From contig CAWCQQ010000003.1 of assembly GCA_963797675.1 (NCBI GenBank), positions 1 to 64,000 of the forward strand: a stretch of 64,000 nucleotides of DNA. The letters run 5' to 3'. The position numbers and the translations under genes were made by a program. Below are positions 1-8,748 of this stretch, piece after piece (within the stretch, counting starts at the first letter, position 1; each line of letters starts with the position of its first letter). This DNA comes from DASQPR01 sp963797675. GTDB lineage: Bacteria; Actinomycetota; Actinomycetes; Mycobacteriales; Micromonosporaceae. Under the pieces are notes generated by a model. The model saw only the letters and a list, made by a program, of their open reading frames with translations. It was not told the DNA's origin and ran no database searches.

Positions 1-101
1 CACGCCGATATAACCAGACAACTTGGTTGCACCGCGGCACGAACCTCCAGGAGCACGCTGCCCGCGGACGTCTGAACCACATCACGCAGGTCCGCCCACT
101 G
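1..101. other. Left edge of window
   Basis: No gene or signal supported here. Confidence 0.4.
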
Positions 102-644
102 TCATGCCGGCAGACCGGTATTTTCGGCACATCTCCAATCGTTCGCGGTGATCGCGAACTGACGGTAATAGGTGGGCTGGTCGAGGAATACGCCGTCGTC
201 GCCCCTGCCGGTTTCTAAGAAGCCGAGGCGTTGAAGGACGCGAACCGAGCGCTCGTTGGCATCGGGGGCCTCCGCCCAGATCACCTGCAGACCGAGCCGG
301 TCGAAGCCAAAGTCAAGGCCGGCCGCCCCGGCCAGGCGCCCGAGGCCTTGACTCCATCGGCATCGTTCGCCAATGACGAACCCGAGTTCGCGTCGGTAAG
401 GCTCGTCACCGTGGAGGTCGACGTAGCCGACCAGTACGTGCTCGTGGATCGCCCCTAACCTGATGAGGTCAGCGGGCGGAGACTCGATCAGTGTCTGGTG
501 GAAGTGTCGGTGCTTGGTGAAGGGCAGATCGACGGTCCAGTCGGCCGCTCGACAGAACTCCGGATCCGCCGCCCATGAGGCGATCACGTCGGCGTCCGGC
601 AGACCAAGGCGCCTCAAGGTCACAGTGTCTGCCGGTCTCTCCAT
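102..644 (-). CDS. GNAT-family N-acetyltransferase (RimJ/RimL-like)
   Basis: Predicted cytoplasmic acetyl-CoA-dependent N-acetyltransferase of 180 residues; substrate unknown. The fold is recognisable from the central strand GYVDLHGDEPYRRELGFVIG followed by the acetyl-CoA pyrophosphate loop RWSQGLGRLAGAAGL (about residues 96-110), and the C-terminal NERSVRVLQRLGF motif typical of RimJ/RimL-type enzymes that modify protein N-termini or small amines. It is a single-domain protein of usual family length. It stands alone, with only about 55 bases to the next gene on the same strand. The family is large, so an exact substrate cannot be given. Confidence 0.85.
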   Translation of the reverse strand: MERPADTVTLRRLGLPDADVIASWAADPEFCRAADWTVDLPFTKHRHFHQTLIESPPADLIRLGAIHEHVLVGYVDLHGDEPYRRELGFVIGERCRWSQGLGRLAGAAGLDFGFDRLGLQVIWAEAPDANERSVRVLQRLGFLETGRGDDGVFLDQPTYYRQFAITANDWRCAENTGLPA

Positions 645-700
645 ACCATGAGCCTAGGAGGGTTCGTACCGATCATGAAACTGATCCACGGCACGCGATA

Positions 701-1408
701 CTACGGATAGATGAGTTCCCGCCGTTCCTTCATGCCGTGCATAGCCCACAGCAGGTCGGCGAGGTGTTCGGGGTCGACGGTAGGCATTTCCCAGACCGGG
801 TCGCCCGCAGCTTTGGCCTTCTCCATCTCGACGTGAAAGGCACTGTTCTTGATGGCTGCACCGATGTAGAGCATGCCGACGTAGACGCCTTTCTCCGCCA
901 CCTCCGCGTGCAGGGCTTGCAAGTAGTTGCGCTGGGCGGCTTGGGCCGGACTGGGGCCGCTCATGTTCGGCAAGCCATGCACGGTGCTGCCGCCCTGCGC
1001 GGTCAGGATTGCGCCGCCCCCCTGCTCGATCATGTGCGGCAGGAACTCCTGCACGAGTGCAACCATCGTGTAGAAGATCAGCGGCATGAAGGTCTGGGCG
1101 TGCTGTGGGGTCAGCTTGGCTGCCGAAACGAACCCGGTGTCCGGGGTGGGTGCATAGTAAAAGGCGTCGAGGTCGCCGGCCTTAGCGCGAATCTGCTCGG
1201 CCAGTCGGGGCGTGGCACCGGTGTCGGATAGGTCGGCTGTCACGATGTGCGTGGTTGCCCCGGCGCTGGTCAGGTCCTTCGCCAGACGGTCAAGTGGCTC
1301 CGAGCGGCGACCCACCAACGTGACCGCGTAACCCTCTCGGGCGTAGCGACGGGCGACAGCCTGGCCGAGGCCGGGCCCTGCTCCGAACACCGCGATTGAT
1401 TTGGACAT
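701..1408 (-). CDS. SDR-family NAD(P)-binding oxidoreductase, atypical active site
   Basis: Short-chain dehydrogenase/reductase-like protein of 235 residues. The N-terminal Rossmann nucleotide-binding motif GAGPGLGQ (residues 9-16) and the following VTLVGRRSEPL segment are clear. Downstream, the usual catalytic Tyr-x-x-x-Lys is not visible: the region aligned with it reads SGPSPAQAAQRNYLQAL, with no lysine four residues after a tyrosine. It may therefore be a non-catalytic or divergent SDR, as in a known side group of short SDR proteins. A GGAG sequence lies upstream of the ATG. It faces away from the aldo/keto reductase gene with a shared 138-base intergenic region. Confidence 0.8.
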   Translation of the reverse strand: MSKSIAVFGAGPGLGQAVARRYAREGYAVTLVGRRSEPLDRLAKDLTSAGATTHIVTADLSDTGATPRLAEQIRAKAGDLDAFYYAPTPDTGFVSAAKLTPQHAQTFMPLIFYTMVALVQEFLPHMIEQGGGAILTAQGGSTVHGLPNMSGPSPAQAAQRNYLQALHAEVAEKGVYVGMLYIGAAIKNSAFHVEMEKAKAAGDPVWEMPTVDPEHLADLLWAMHGMKERRELIYP

Positions 1409-1546
1409 GAGAATGCTCCGATGAGGTGGGCCGACTACTACGCCGAAGTATCCAAGGCCACATCAACCTAAGCTACGCGGCGATTGGCCCCCACCGAGGG
1501 AGAGTCCCCTCGAGCCGATCGGACACGCACGTGGTTGAGTGAGGGT

Positions 1547-2563
1547 ATGAAACGACAGATTCTGGGCGCTACCGGCATGTCCGTCAGCGAACTGGCGCTC
1601 GGCGCGATGATGTTCGGCGCGATGGGCAACCCCGATCACGACGAGTCGGTACGCATGATCCACGCCGCGTTGGACGCCGGCATCAATCTCGTCGACACCG
1701 CCGACGTGTACTCCCAGGGCGAATCCGAGGAGATCGTCGGCAAGGCCCTCAAGGGTCGCCGCGACGACGTCATCCTCGCCACGAAATTCGGGCTGCCGAC
1801 GGGTCCGGACGCGAACCTGCGCGGTGGATCACCGCGCTACATCCACCGCGCCGTCGAGGACAGCCTCCGCCGGTTGGGCACCGACCACATTGACCTCTAC
1901 CAGATGCACCGGCCGGATTACGACACCGACACCGGCGAGACCCTCGGCGCGCTGTCCGACCTCGTAACGGCGGGCAAGGTCCGCGCGTTCGGTGCGTCCA
2001 CATTCCCGGCCGACCTCATCGTCTCCGCACAGTGGGCAGCCGAGAAGGGCGGGCACCGGCGGTTCCTCACCGAACAGCCCCGATACTCGATCTTCAATCG
2101 CACCATCGAGACCGCCGTGCTGCCGGCCGCACAGGCATACCGCATGGGCGTCCTGACGTACGGGCCGCTGGGCAGTGGCTGGCTGTCCGGTCGAGCTGAC
2201 CCCACGCGGGGACACCGCGCCATCACCGCAGCTCAGGGCTTCGACGTCAGCATTGCCGGCAATCAGGCCAAGCTCGCCGCGGTCGAACAGCTCACCCAGG
2301 TCGCCACCGACGCGGGCCTGCCGCTGAGCCATCTCGCGATCGCCTGGGTTCGGGCTCACCCGGCCGTGACCTCGGTGCTGATCGGCCCTCGTACCCCGGA
2401 GCAGCTCGCCGACCTGATCGCCGGCGCCGAGGTCGAGTTGGACGGCGACATCCTCGATCGGATCGACGAGATCGTCGCTCCCGGGACCGAACTCAACCCG
2501 GCCGACAACTATCTCGCCGACCCGCCTGCCATCACCGACAAGCGCCTCCGCCGCCGACGCTAG
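1547..2563 (+). CDS. Aldo/keto reductase
   Basis: NADPH-dependent aldo/keto reductase of 338 residues with the TIM-barrel active-site residues in order: Asp in DTADVY, Tyr in VYSQGES, Lys in ATKFGLP and His in YQMHRPD. The C-terminal cofactor-binding part has SVLIGPRTPEQL. I chose the ATG at 1547 (MKRQILGATGMSVSEL) because the conserved first strand begins there; an in-frame start at 1484 would add a non-conserved Arg-rich leader. It resembles the general oxidoreductase group (YajO/voltage-gated K-channel beta-like). Substrate unknown. It is divergent from the SDR gene at 1408. Confidence 0.9.
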   Translation: MKRQILGATGMSVSELALGAMMFGAMGNPDHDESVRMIHAALDAGINLVDTADVYSQGESEEIVGKALKGRRDDVILATKFGLPTGPDANLRGGSPRYIHRAVEDSLRRLGTDHIDLYQMHRPDYDTDTGETLGALSDLVTAGKVRAFGASTFPADLIVSAQWAAEKGGHRRFLTEQPRYSIFNRTIETAVLPAAQAYRMGVLTYGPLGSGWLSGRADPTRGHRAITAAQGFDVSIAGNQAKLAAVEQLTQVATDAGLPLSHLAIAWVRAHPAVTSVLIGPRTPEQLADLIAGAEVELDGDILDRIDEIVAPGTELNPADNYLADPPAITDKRLRRRR

Positions 2564-2582
2564 CGGCGTCTACGATGGCGCG

Positions 2583-3197
2583 GTGGCGGACACCAACGAC
2601 CAGGTGGATCGTGCGGTGCCGCTGGTCGCCGTCCAGAACGCGTTCGCTGCGTACCGCGGCCGCTACTGGGTTGCCGGCGGGTGGGCCGTCGACCTGCACG
2701 TCGGTCGCATCCGGCGCGTTCATTCGGACGTCGACGTGCTCATCCTCGCTCGGGACCTAGAGCATTTCGATGCCGTCTTCGGCGCCGGCGGGATCACGCT
2801 GCACGACCATCAGACCGGTACGGACACAGCTTGGGCATTCCCTCAGGACGTCATCCCCGGCCGTCATGTCTTCCGGTTTGCCGATGCAATCGATCCGCTT
2901 GCGATCGAGGTCGTGATCGGACTCGCCGACGGCGAGGATTGGCTGTTCCACCGTGGCCGGACCACCCGCCGTCCGTTGGCGGCCATGACGCACGTGAGTC
3001 CGGGCGGAGTTCCCTACCTCGGACCCGAGGTCGTTCTGATGTTCAAAGCCCGCGAACCGCGCCCCAAGGATGAGGAGGACTTCGCCGACCTCCAGCCGCT
3101 ATTGACCCGCGAGCAGGCGAGCTGGTTAGCACCGCGGCTGGCACCGCCGGGTGATACCGACCATCCGTGGCTGTCCGGCCTGTCTGGTAGGAACTGA
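2583..3197 (+). CDS. Nucleotidyltransferase-domain protein (aminoglycoside adenylyltransferase-like)
   Basis: 204-residue protein with a nucleotidyltransferase core: AGGWAVDLHVGRIRRVHSDV contains the Gly-Gly-Trp-Ala-Val-Asp segment followed by the metal-binding Asp-x-Asp of SDVDVLIL. This pattern is shared with AadB/ANT(2'')-type enzymes and their many uncharacterised relatives. It starts at a GTG only 19 bases after the aldo/keto reductase stop and ends 2 bases before the next gene, so it is probably cotranscribed. Resistance function cannot be inferred; most family members of this size have no known substrate. Confidence 0.7.
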   Translation: MADTNDQVDRAVPLVAVQNAFAAYRGRYWVAGGWAVDLHVGRIRRVHSDVDVLILARDLEHFDAVFGAGGITLHDHQTGTDTAWAFPQDVIPGRHVFRFADAIDPLAIEVVIGLADGEDWLFHRGRTTRRPLAAMTHVSPGGVPYLGPEVVLMFKAREPRPKDEEDFADLQPLLTREQASWLAPRLAPPGDTDHPWLSGLSGRN

Positions 3198-3199
3198 CC

Positions 3200-5278
3200 A
3201 TGACGTTTCCTCGCGACAATGCCGAAACGCAAGGATTCTCGCTCGGACGGGCCGCGAAGGTCATGGTCAGCCCGGACGGCGCGCGGGTCGCGTTCGTCCG
3301 GACACGCGGCGGGCGCGACCGGGTGCGGTGCCTCTACACCTACGACGTCTCGTCCGAATCCGAGCGGCTGATCGTCGATCCGAACGCCCTGGTGGACGAT
3401 GACGGCACGATGTCGCCGGAGGAGCGCACCCGCCGTGAGCGGGCCCGCGACCGGTCCGCCGGGGTCAGCGACTACGCCACGGACGAGGAGGTACGGACGG
3501 CCGCGTTCGCCCTCGCCGGCCACGTCTGGGTCGCCGATCTCGACTCGGGTGACGTCCGGTCGCTGCCCGCGGCGACGCCGGCGATCGACATCCGGCCGAA
3601 TCCGGCGGGCAGCGCCATCGCGTACGTGTCCGACGGCTCGCTGCGGGTGATCGGACGCGACGGCAGCGGCGACCGGGCACTGGCCGAGCCGGACGGTCCG
3701 GAGGTCACGTTCGGGCTGGCCGAGCACGAAGCGGCCGAGTCGATGGGGCGGGCGCGCGGCTACTGGTGGGCACCCGACGGCGACCGGCTGCTCGTGGCCC
3801 GGGTCGACAACAGCGCGGTGGACATCTGGTACCTCGCGGATCCGACCGAGCCGACCGCGCCGCCGACCGCCATGCGCTACGCGAGCGCCGGCAGGGCGAA
3901 CGCCGACGTACGGCTGCGGATCATCGGTCTCGACGGCGGCTCGGTCGACGTCGACTGGGACCGGACCGCGTACGAGTACGTGACCGCCGTGTGCTGGGAT
4001 CGGACCGCGCTGCTGGTGTGCGTACAGAGCCGGGCGCAGGATCGGGTTCTGACGCTGACCGTCGATCCGGACACCGGCCGGACCGTGGTACTCCGGGAGG
4101 ACACCGACCCGCACTGGGTGACGATCGTGCCCGGCGTACCCGCGCATACCGCCTCCGGTGCGCTGATCTCGACCGCGGACATCGAGGACACCCGGCACCT
4201 GACCGTCGACGGCGTCGCGGTGACGCCGGTCGGGCTCGAGGTACGCGAGGTCGTCGACACCGATCGCGAGTCGGTGCTGTTCCTGGCGTCGACCGAGCCC
4301 GCGGATATTCAACTGTGGGCGTGGAGTCCGGCCGGGCTGGTCCGGCTGTCCGACCGTCCCGGCTTCCACGACGGGAAACGCGGTGCCGGCACGACCGTCG
4401 TCCTCGGACTCAACCTCGACCAGGCCAGCGCCCGGGTCACCGTGCACGCCGACGGCCGACCTCCACGCGAACTGGTCAACCACGCGGAGACGCCGTCGAT
4501 CACACCGCGGGTCGTCTTCTTGAGGGCCGGTGAGCGGGAACTCCGGAGTGCGGTGCTCTACCCCACCGGTCACACGCCCGGCGAGGCGCAGTTGCCCGTA
4601 CTCATGGATCCGTACGGTGGAACGGCGGCGCAGCGCGTGCTGTATACGCAGAGTGCGTACCTCGTCTCCCAATGGTTTGCTGATCAGGGTTTTATCGTGG
4701 TGGTGGCGGACGGACGCGGCACACCCGGACGTGGCCCGCGCTGGGAGCGCAGCATCTACGACTCCTCGGTCGACGTGCGGGTCGAGGACCAGGTGGACGC
4801 ATTGCACGCGGCGGCGCTCGAGCATCCGGACATGGACCTGTCCCGGGTCGGAATCCGCGGGTGGTCGGCTGGCGGGACGCTGGCCGCGGCCGCGGTCCTG
4901 CGGCGACCGGACGTCTTCCATGCCGCCGCCGCGGGCGCAGCGGTCACCGATTTCCGGCTCTACAGCAGCCACTGGCAGGAGCAGTACTACGGGAATCCGG
5001 ACGAGCGGCCGGACGTCTATGACCGCAACTCGCTGATCGCCGATGCCCCCAACCTGCGACGGCCGCTCATGCTGATCCACGGCATGCTCGACGACAACGT
5101 CCATCCGGCGCACACGATGCGGCTGTCCGCCGCGCTGTTCGCCGCCGGACGTCCGCACACGGTGCTGCCGTTGCCGGCAGCGAGCCACATGACGTCGGCG
5201 ACGGCCGCCGAGAACCTGCTGCTGATCCAGGCACGGTTCCTGCTGGACTCGCTGACGCCGGTCCGCGACCTGGCCTGA
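3200..5278 (+). CDS. S9-family prolyl oligopeptidase / dipeptidyl peptidase IV-like
   Basis: Serine peptidase of 692 residues: an N-terminal beta-propeller (to about residue 430) followed by an alpha/beta hydrolase domain. The catalytic triad is visible as Ser556 in GWSAGG, Asp631 in HGMLDDNVH and His663 in AASHMT, the arrangement of dipeptidyl peptidase IV. The substrate-side tyrosine motif corresponds to MDPYGG. The family cleaves short peptides after Pro or Ala. No signal peptide is visible, so it probably acts in the cytoplasm. ATG at 3200 follows the previous stop by 2 bases. A terminator-like hairpin follows at 5301. Confidence 0.92.
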   Translation: MTFPRDNAETQGFSLGRAAKVMVSPDGARVAFVRTRGGRDRVRCLYTYDVSSESERLIVDPNALVDDDGTMSPEERTRRERARDRSAGVSDYATDEEVRTAAFALAGHVWVADLDSGDVRSLPAATPAIDIRPNPAGSAIAYVSDGSLRVIGRDGSGDRALAEPDGPEVTFGLAEHEAAESMGRARGYWWAPDGDRLLVARVDNSAVDIWYLADPTEPTAPPTAMRYASAGRANADVRLRIIGLDGGSVDVDWDRTAYEYVTAVCWDRTALLVCVQSRAQDRVLTLTVDPDTGRTVVLREDTDPHWVTIVPGVPAHTASGALISTADIEDTRHLTVDGVAVTPVGLEVREVVDTDRESVLFLASTEPADIQLWAWSPAGLVRLSDRPGFHDGKRGAGTTVVLGLNLDQASARVTVHADGRPPRELVNHAETPSITPRVVFLRAGERELRSAVLYPTGHTPGEAQLPVLMDPYGGTAAQRVLYTQSAYLVSQWFADQGFIVVVADGRGTPGRGPRWERSIYDSSVDVRVEDQVDALHAAALEHPDMDLSRVGIRGWSAGGTLAAAAVLRRPDVFHAAAAGAAVTDFRLYSSHWQEQYYGNPDERPDVYDRNSLIADAPNLRRPLMLIHGMLDDNVHPAHTMRLSAALFAAGRPHTVLPLPAASHMTSATAAENLLLIQARFLLDSLTPVRDLA

Positions 5279-5300
5279 CCCGACCGTGCGGCGGTGACTT

Positions 5301-5327
5301 CCCGCGCTAGGCCGACGTGAGCGCGGG
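5301..5327. terminator. Hairpin between convergent genes, probable bidirectional terminator
   Basis: Perfect 8-bp inverted repeat, CCCGCGCT at 5301-5308 and AGCGCGGG at 5320-5327, with an 11-base loop. It lies between the stops of the convergent peptidase and ClC genes. There is no clear T-tract, which is common for actinobacterial terminators. Confidence 0.55.
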
Positions 5328-5365
5328 ACGCTTCGGCTACGAGCTGATCGCGGTCGCTGTGACGG

Positions 5366-6676
5366 TCATCCGTCGCCGGCCGGGATCGGGGTGAGCCGGA
5401 TCGTCGCGACGTGCGCGACGACGACAGCGACGATCACCAGCGGCATGATCGTCAGTCCGTCGCTCCCCAGAAACAGGGTGGTCAACAGCACGGCGGTGAA
5501 CGGCAGGCGCAGCATGGCCACCGTCATCGCGCCGATACCCATGCCGGCCCCTGCAATGAGCGCGAGCCCCGGTAGGTGCGACAAGGCGATGCCGCCGACC
5601 GCACCGAGAAACATCGCCGGAAATGTGGGACCACCACGAAACGCGACGATGCTGCCCGCGTACCCGATGCCTTTGCAGGCCAGCAGCAGCAGCAAGGTAC
5701 CGACCGAGAACGCGGACGCGTGCTCGAGCAGCGACGGCAGCTGATTCTGGCCGGAGAACAGCACGTCGGTGTAGCTCTGGCCGGTCGCTTCGGCATACCC
5801 GATCGCGAGCCCGGCGATCGCCAGGCCGACGACGATCGTGCTGATGACGATCCACCGCTGGACCGTGCCACGGATGGCGGTGGCACCTTTCCGGAGTAGC
5901 CAGCACGCCGCCGCGGCCAGCAGGCCGATCGCCAGCGACCAGGCGAATTCGGCGATCGTCGGCCGACCGACTGTTGGTAGGTCCGGGATCGTCAGCGAGA
6001 ACGTACCGTGTCCGGTCAGCTGACCGAGGCCGGTGAAGATCAATGCTCCGATGCCGGCGCCCAGGAGCCCGGGTACGAGCACCGCTGTGGCCATGGCGCC
6101 GGCCAGGCCGACGACCTCCATCAGCAGAAATGCGCCGACGAGCGGCGAGCCGAGCAGCGTGCTGATGGCGGCGAAGCTGCCGGCGGCGGCCATGATCGCG
6201 AGGCCCTGTTCGGGCATGTCCCGCTTGATCAGCCGGACGCCGAAGATGGCAAGCCCGCCACCCAACGCGATCAGCGGTGCTTCGGGACCCACGACCGGGC
6301 CGAGGCCGACGCTGGCGATCGCCGCGATGGCAATGCCGGGGATGGTCGCCGAGTCCTGCGTACCTCCTGCCTTGAGTCCTTCCAGCGGCATTTCGCCACC
6401 GGTGCCCGGCAGGAATCGGACGGTCAGGCCGACGATCACGCCGGCCAGCGCCAGCGGTACGAGCGGCCACCAGGCCGGCGGTGACCCGAACCCGAGACCG
6501 TGCGGCAGGTCGGTGAACAACCAGCGCTGCAGCGAGCTGACGAGTTGCAGGAAGCCGAACGCGATGCCGGAGATGATTGCGCCGAGGATCCCGGCGACGA
6601 TCAGCAGCCCGATGAACCGCCGGGACCGAACGAGCGCCTCGACCTCGGCCGCGGGCGGGGTGCTAGGCCGCGACAA
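5366..6676 (-). CDS. ClC-family chloride channel / H+/Cl- antiporter
   Basis: Integral membrane protein of 436 residues with about ten hydrophobic segments. ClC signatures are present: GTGGEMPLEG (Ser/Thr-Gly anion-site region), GPEAPLIALGGG (the GxExP motif with the gating glutamate) and RGGPTFPAMFLG. No C-terminal CBS domains, as in short bacterial ClCs. In the open frame the first start is a TTG at 6676 without a Shine-Dalgarno. An ATG at 6698 is preceded by an ideal GAGGAG but is in another frame; removing one A from AAA at 6675-6677 would join them and give 443 residues. I therefore suspect a one-base insertion at the 5' end. Confidence 0.88.
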   Translation of the reverse strand: MSRPSTPPAAEVEALVRSRRFIGLLIVAGILGAIISGIAFGFLQLVSSLQRWLFTDLPHGLGFGSPPAWWPLVPLALAGVIVGLTVRFLPGTGGEMPLEGLKAGGTQDSATIPGIAIAAIASVGLGPVVGPEAPLIALGGGLAIFGVRLIKRDMPEQGLAIMAAAGSFAAISTLLGSPLVGAFLLMEVVGLAGAMATAVLVPGLLGAGIGALIFTGLGQLTGHGTFSLTIPDLPTVGRPTIAEFAWSLAIGLLAAAACWLLRKGATAIRGTVQRWIVISTIVVGLAIAGLAIGYAEATGQSYTDVLFSGQNQLPSLLEHASAFSVGTLLLLLACKGIGYAGSIVAFRGGPTFPAMFLGAVGGIALSHLPGLALIAGAGMGIGAMTVAMLRLPFTAVLLTTLFLGSDGLTIMPLVIVAVVVAHVATIRLTPIPAGDG

Positions 6677-6695
6677 AGCCCGAACCAGGCGTGAT

Positions 6696-6709
6696 CATGC
6701 GCGCGCTCC
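6696..6709 (-). promoter_or_regulatory. Strong ribosome binding site and ATG upstream of the ClC frame
   Basis: On the minus strand GAGGAG is followed by CGCGC and an ATG at 6698-6696. This is the best start signal near the ClC gene but is one base out of frame with it, which supports a single-base error or mutation in the AAA run at 6675-6677. Confidence 0.5.
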
Positions 6710-6720
6710 TCACATCCATC

Positions 6721-6740
6721 TTATGCGGCATAACAGTATA
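6721..6740 (-). promoter_or_regulatory. Candidate promoter with overlapping operator palindrome for ClC gene
   Basis: Minus-strand TATACT (6740-6735) fits a -10 hexamer. Immediately downstream is a perfect 13-base palindrome, TTATGC-G-GCATAA (6721-6733), which would cover the start of transcription. That position suits repression by a dimeric regulator. No matching regulator gene is adjacent; I infer function from position only. Confidence 0.4.
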
Positions 6741-7082
6741 AACATGAAGTATGGTCTTGGTTCGGACATAAACGGATGCTTCGCCTATCACTGTGGTCCG
6801 ACGCCGGGTCGACGAGGGGCGGAGCCGCCGGCGCCCGGGTCGTTCACCATCCGCACGTTTCCCTTCATTCGCGACAATTCGATCGAGAACCGAGTAGCGT
6901 TTTCCCAGTTGGCGAGGTGTGTCCAGGAAGCCCTGTGGCGAGCACCAGAGTCGACGAGATGACCGGCCTAGCGGGGTCACGGCCAGGCGGCGGATCTTCG
7001 GATCCGTCGCATCGTTGACCCCGGGCGGCGCGATCGGGCACGCGTGGCGTGCCACCCGGCCGAGGACGCGAGAGGTGAGCGG

Positions 7083-7907
7083 ATGGCGTCAGAAACGCCC
7101 ATTACGGCGGCCGGCGAACCGGTCGTCGCGTGGCTGGCGCGTCGGGCCGGAAAACTACAACAGTCGGCCGTCGAGTTCGACGATCCACGACTGGAATACC
7201 GACGACTGTTCAGCGAGGCTTGGGGGACGTTCCTGCTGGTTCTTGTCGCTGCCGGCGGAGGTGTCATCGGCGCGACCGTGTTCGGCGGCGCCCTGACGCT
7301 GGCGATGAAGGCGCTCGCCCCGGGCATCATGGTGATGGGCATCATCTTCTTCATGGGCACGATCTCGGGCGCCCATCTCAATCCCGCGGTCACCATCGCC
7401 TTCGCCGTACGGGGAAACTTTCCCTGGGTGCGCGTGCCCGGGTATATCCTCGCGCAGCTGGTCGGGGCGGTCCTCGCGTCGCTGACGCTGCAGTGGCTCT
7501 ACGGCGGCATCATCAACGGGGCCACCGAGCCGACCCCGCATGTCGGCATCTGGGTGGCCATGGTGACCGAGGCGCTGCTGACGCTCGGCCTGCTCAGCGT
7601 CATCCTCGGCACCGCCTCGGGCGCCCGGAACATCGGCGTCAACGGCGCGCTGGCCATCGGCGGCTACATCGGCCTGGTCTCGGTATGGGGGGCACCGGTG
7701 ACCGGTGCGTCGATGAACCCGGCTCGATCGTTCGGACCGATGCTGGTCGCCGGGAATCTCACGCACTACTGGATCTACCTGGTCGGCCCGATCCTCGGAG
7801 CGCTGCTGGCGGTCGTCTTCGAGTGGATCCTGCGCGGCCGAGCCACCGAATCCGGTGCGGCCGCAGCCCAGGGCATCCTCGGCGTCGAAGATCCATCCGC
7901 GTTGTAA
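7083..7907 (+). CDS. Aquaporin / MIP-family channel
   Basis: Major intrinsic protein of 274 residues with six membrane segments and the two canonical NPA boxes, GAHLNPAVT and GASMNPARS; the Arg after the second NPA (selectivity filter) is present. The arrangement is that of water or glycerol channels; which cannot be decided by eye. I chose ATG 7083, preceded by GAGGTGAG, rather than an upstream GTG. It heads a run of five closely spaced stress-type genes (7.1-10.8 kb), suggesting an osmotic or dormancy-linked operon. Confidence 0.92.
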   Translation: MASETPITAAGEPVVAWLARRAGKLQQSAVEFDDPRLEYRRLFSEAWGTFLLVLVAAGGGVIGATVFGGALTLAMKALAPGIMVMGIIFFMGTISGAHLNPAVTIAFAVRGNFPWVRVPGYILAQLVGAVLASLTLQWLYGGIINGATEPTPHVGIWVAMVTEALLTLGLLSVILGTASGARNIGVNGALAIGGYIGLVSVWGAPVTGASMNPARSFGPMLVAGNLTHYWIYLVGPILGALLAVVFEWILRGRATESGAAAAQGILGVEDPSAL

Positions 7908-7931
7908 TGCGAACTGTTGAAGGGGGACGCG

Positions 7932-8468
7932 ATGGACGGGCCGTACCACCGAGGAACGGAGGTTGATGTAGCCGTGCGCACTCCCCCGGAATCGACGCCG
8001 GTTACTACGACGTTTACGCAGCTCACCGTCGGTCGGGTCGGCACGCTCGTACGCGCCGGATGCGTTGCCGCCGGGATCGCGCCACGCGATGTCGAGGATC
8101 TGCTGATCGCGGTCAACGAGATCGTCACGAACGCGATCCGCTATGCCGGTGGCGGTTCGATCACGGTGCGGCGCGTCGCCGACGGACTGCTCACCGAGGT
8201 CTCCGACACCGGCCCCGGCCTGCCGGACAGCGTGACGATCGGAGCGCCCGCGAGCGACGCCACCGAGTGGCCCGGCTTGTGGCTCGCCCGATTGATGTGC
8301 AAGGAGTTCGACATCGCCAGCAGTTCCAGCGGTGTCACCGTACGGATGTTCACGCCGTGCCGGTCGGCGAACCGATCGCCGGGCCGTGGTGCACGCCGGA
8401 TGCACGCCGACATGACGGAGGCGGTGCCGGTCTTTGACGTGCCGGCCGTGGTGGCCGACTCGGTCTGA
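7932..8468 (+). CDS. RsbW/anti-sigma-like ATP-binding protein (HATPase_c_2)
   Basis: 178-residue protein with a GHKL ATPase core of the anti-sigma/SpoIIAB type: N-box NEIVTNAIRYA, G1 box DTGPGLP and G2-like GLWLARLM. Such proteins either phosphorylate anti-anti-sigma factors or sequester sigma factors. No sigma factor or STAS anti-anti-sigma gene is adjacent, so the partner is unknown. The start at 7932 is supported by GAAGGGGG seven bases upstream. About 45 residues follow the ATPase core without a recognisable domain. Confidence 0.8.
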   Translation: MDGPYHRGTEVDVAVRTPPESTPVTTTFTQLTVGRVGTLVRAGCVAAGIAPRDVEDLLIAVNEIVTNAIRYAGGGSITVRRVADGLLTEVSDTGPGLPDSVTIGAPASDATEWPGLWLARLMCKEFDIASSSSGVTVRMFTPCRSANRSPGRGARRMHADMTEAVPVFDVPAVVADSV

Positions 8469-8520
8469 CGTCAACGCGATGCGCGCGGCCAGGCGCGGCG
8501 TTCTGGAGAGAGGTCGATCC

Positions 8521-8748
8521 GTGATGACGACGACGAACGATAGTTACCGGGAAACGTTCGCGATCGACAAACTGCGCGAGCGCCTGTCCGACGGAGACGC
8601 GTTCGATCGCGACGAGGTCGATGCAGCGGTCGAACGCGCGATCGCGCAGTTCGCCGGCGCACCCGTGCGGACCTTCGTCCCGATCCTGGTGGAGCGCCTC
8701 GTCCGGGACGACTTGAGAGCCGCGGCAGACGGTCGGAAGCCGAGGTGA
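8521..8748 (+). CDS. Small three-helix-bundle dimerisation-type protein
   Basis: 75-residue, highly charged protein predicted to be helical. The stretch ending FVPILVERLVRDDLR matches the actinobacterial small 'three-helix bundle dimerisation domain' proteins found beside stress and regulatory genes. Function unknown. GTG 8521 (or ATG 8524) follows GGAGAGAGG. Its TGA overlaps the GTG start of the next gene, so the two are translationally coupled. Confidence 0.6.
   Translation: MMTTTNDSYRETFAIDKLRERLSDGDAFDRDEVDAAVERAIAQFAGAPVRTFVPILVERLVRDDLRAAADGRKPR

Larger units (their letters stand above)
6677..7082. other. 406-base divergent intergenic region, ClC / aquaporin
   Basis: No supportable gene. 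The part nearest ClC (about 6715-6780) is markedly AT-rich compared with its surroundings and holds the promoter and palindrome described separately. The rest up to the aquaporin start is GC-rich and I see nothing specific in it beyond the aquaporin Shine-Dalgarno. Confidence 0.6.

Noticed and set aside
2583..3197. Aminoglycoside resistance gene
   Set aside because: Only the general nucleotidyltransferase core is seen; no evidence of drug specificity or mobile context.
3014..5188. Long minus-strand open frame of 724 codons opposite the S9 peptidase
   Set aside because: Arg/Gly/Pro-rich translation with no conserved motif; produced by the GC codon bias of the real plus-strand gene, which has a complete catalytic triad.
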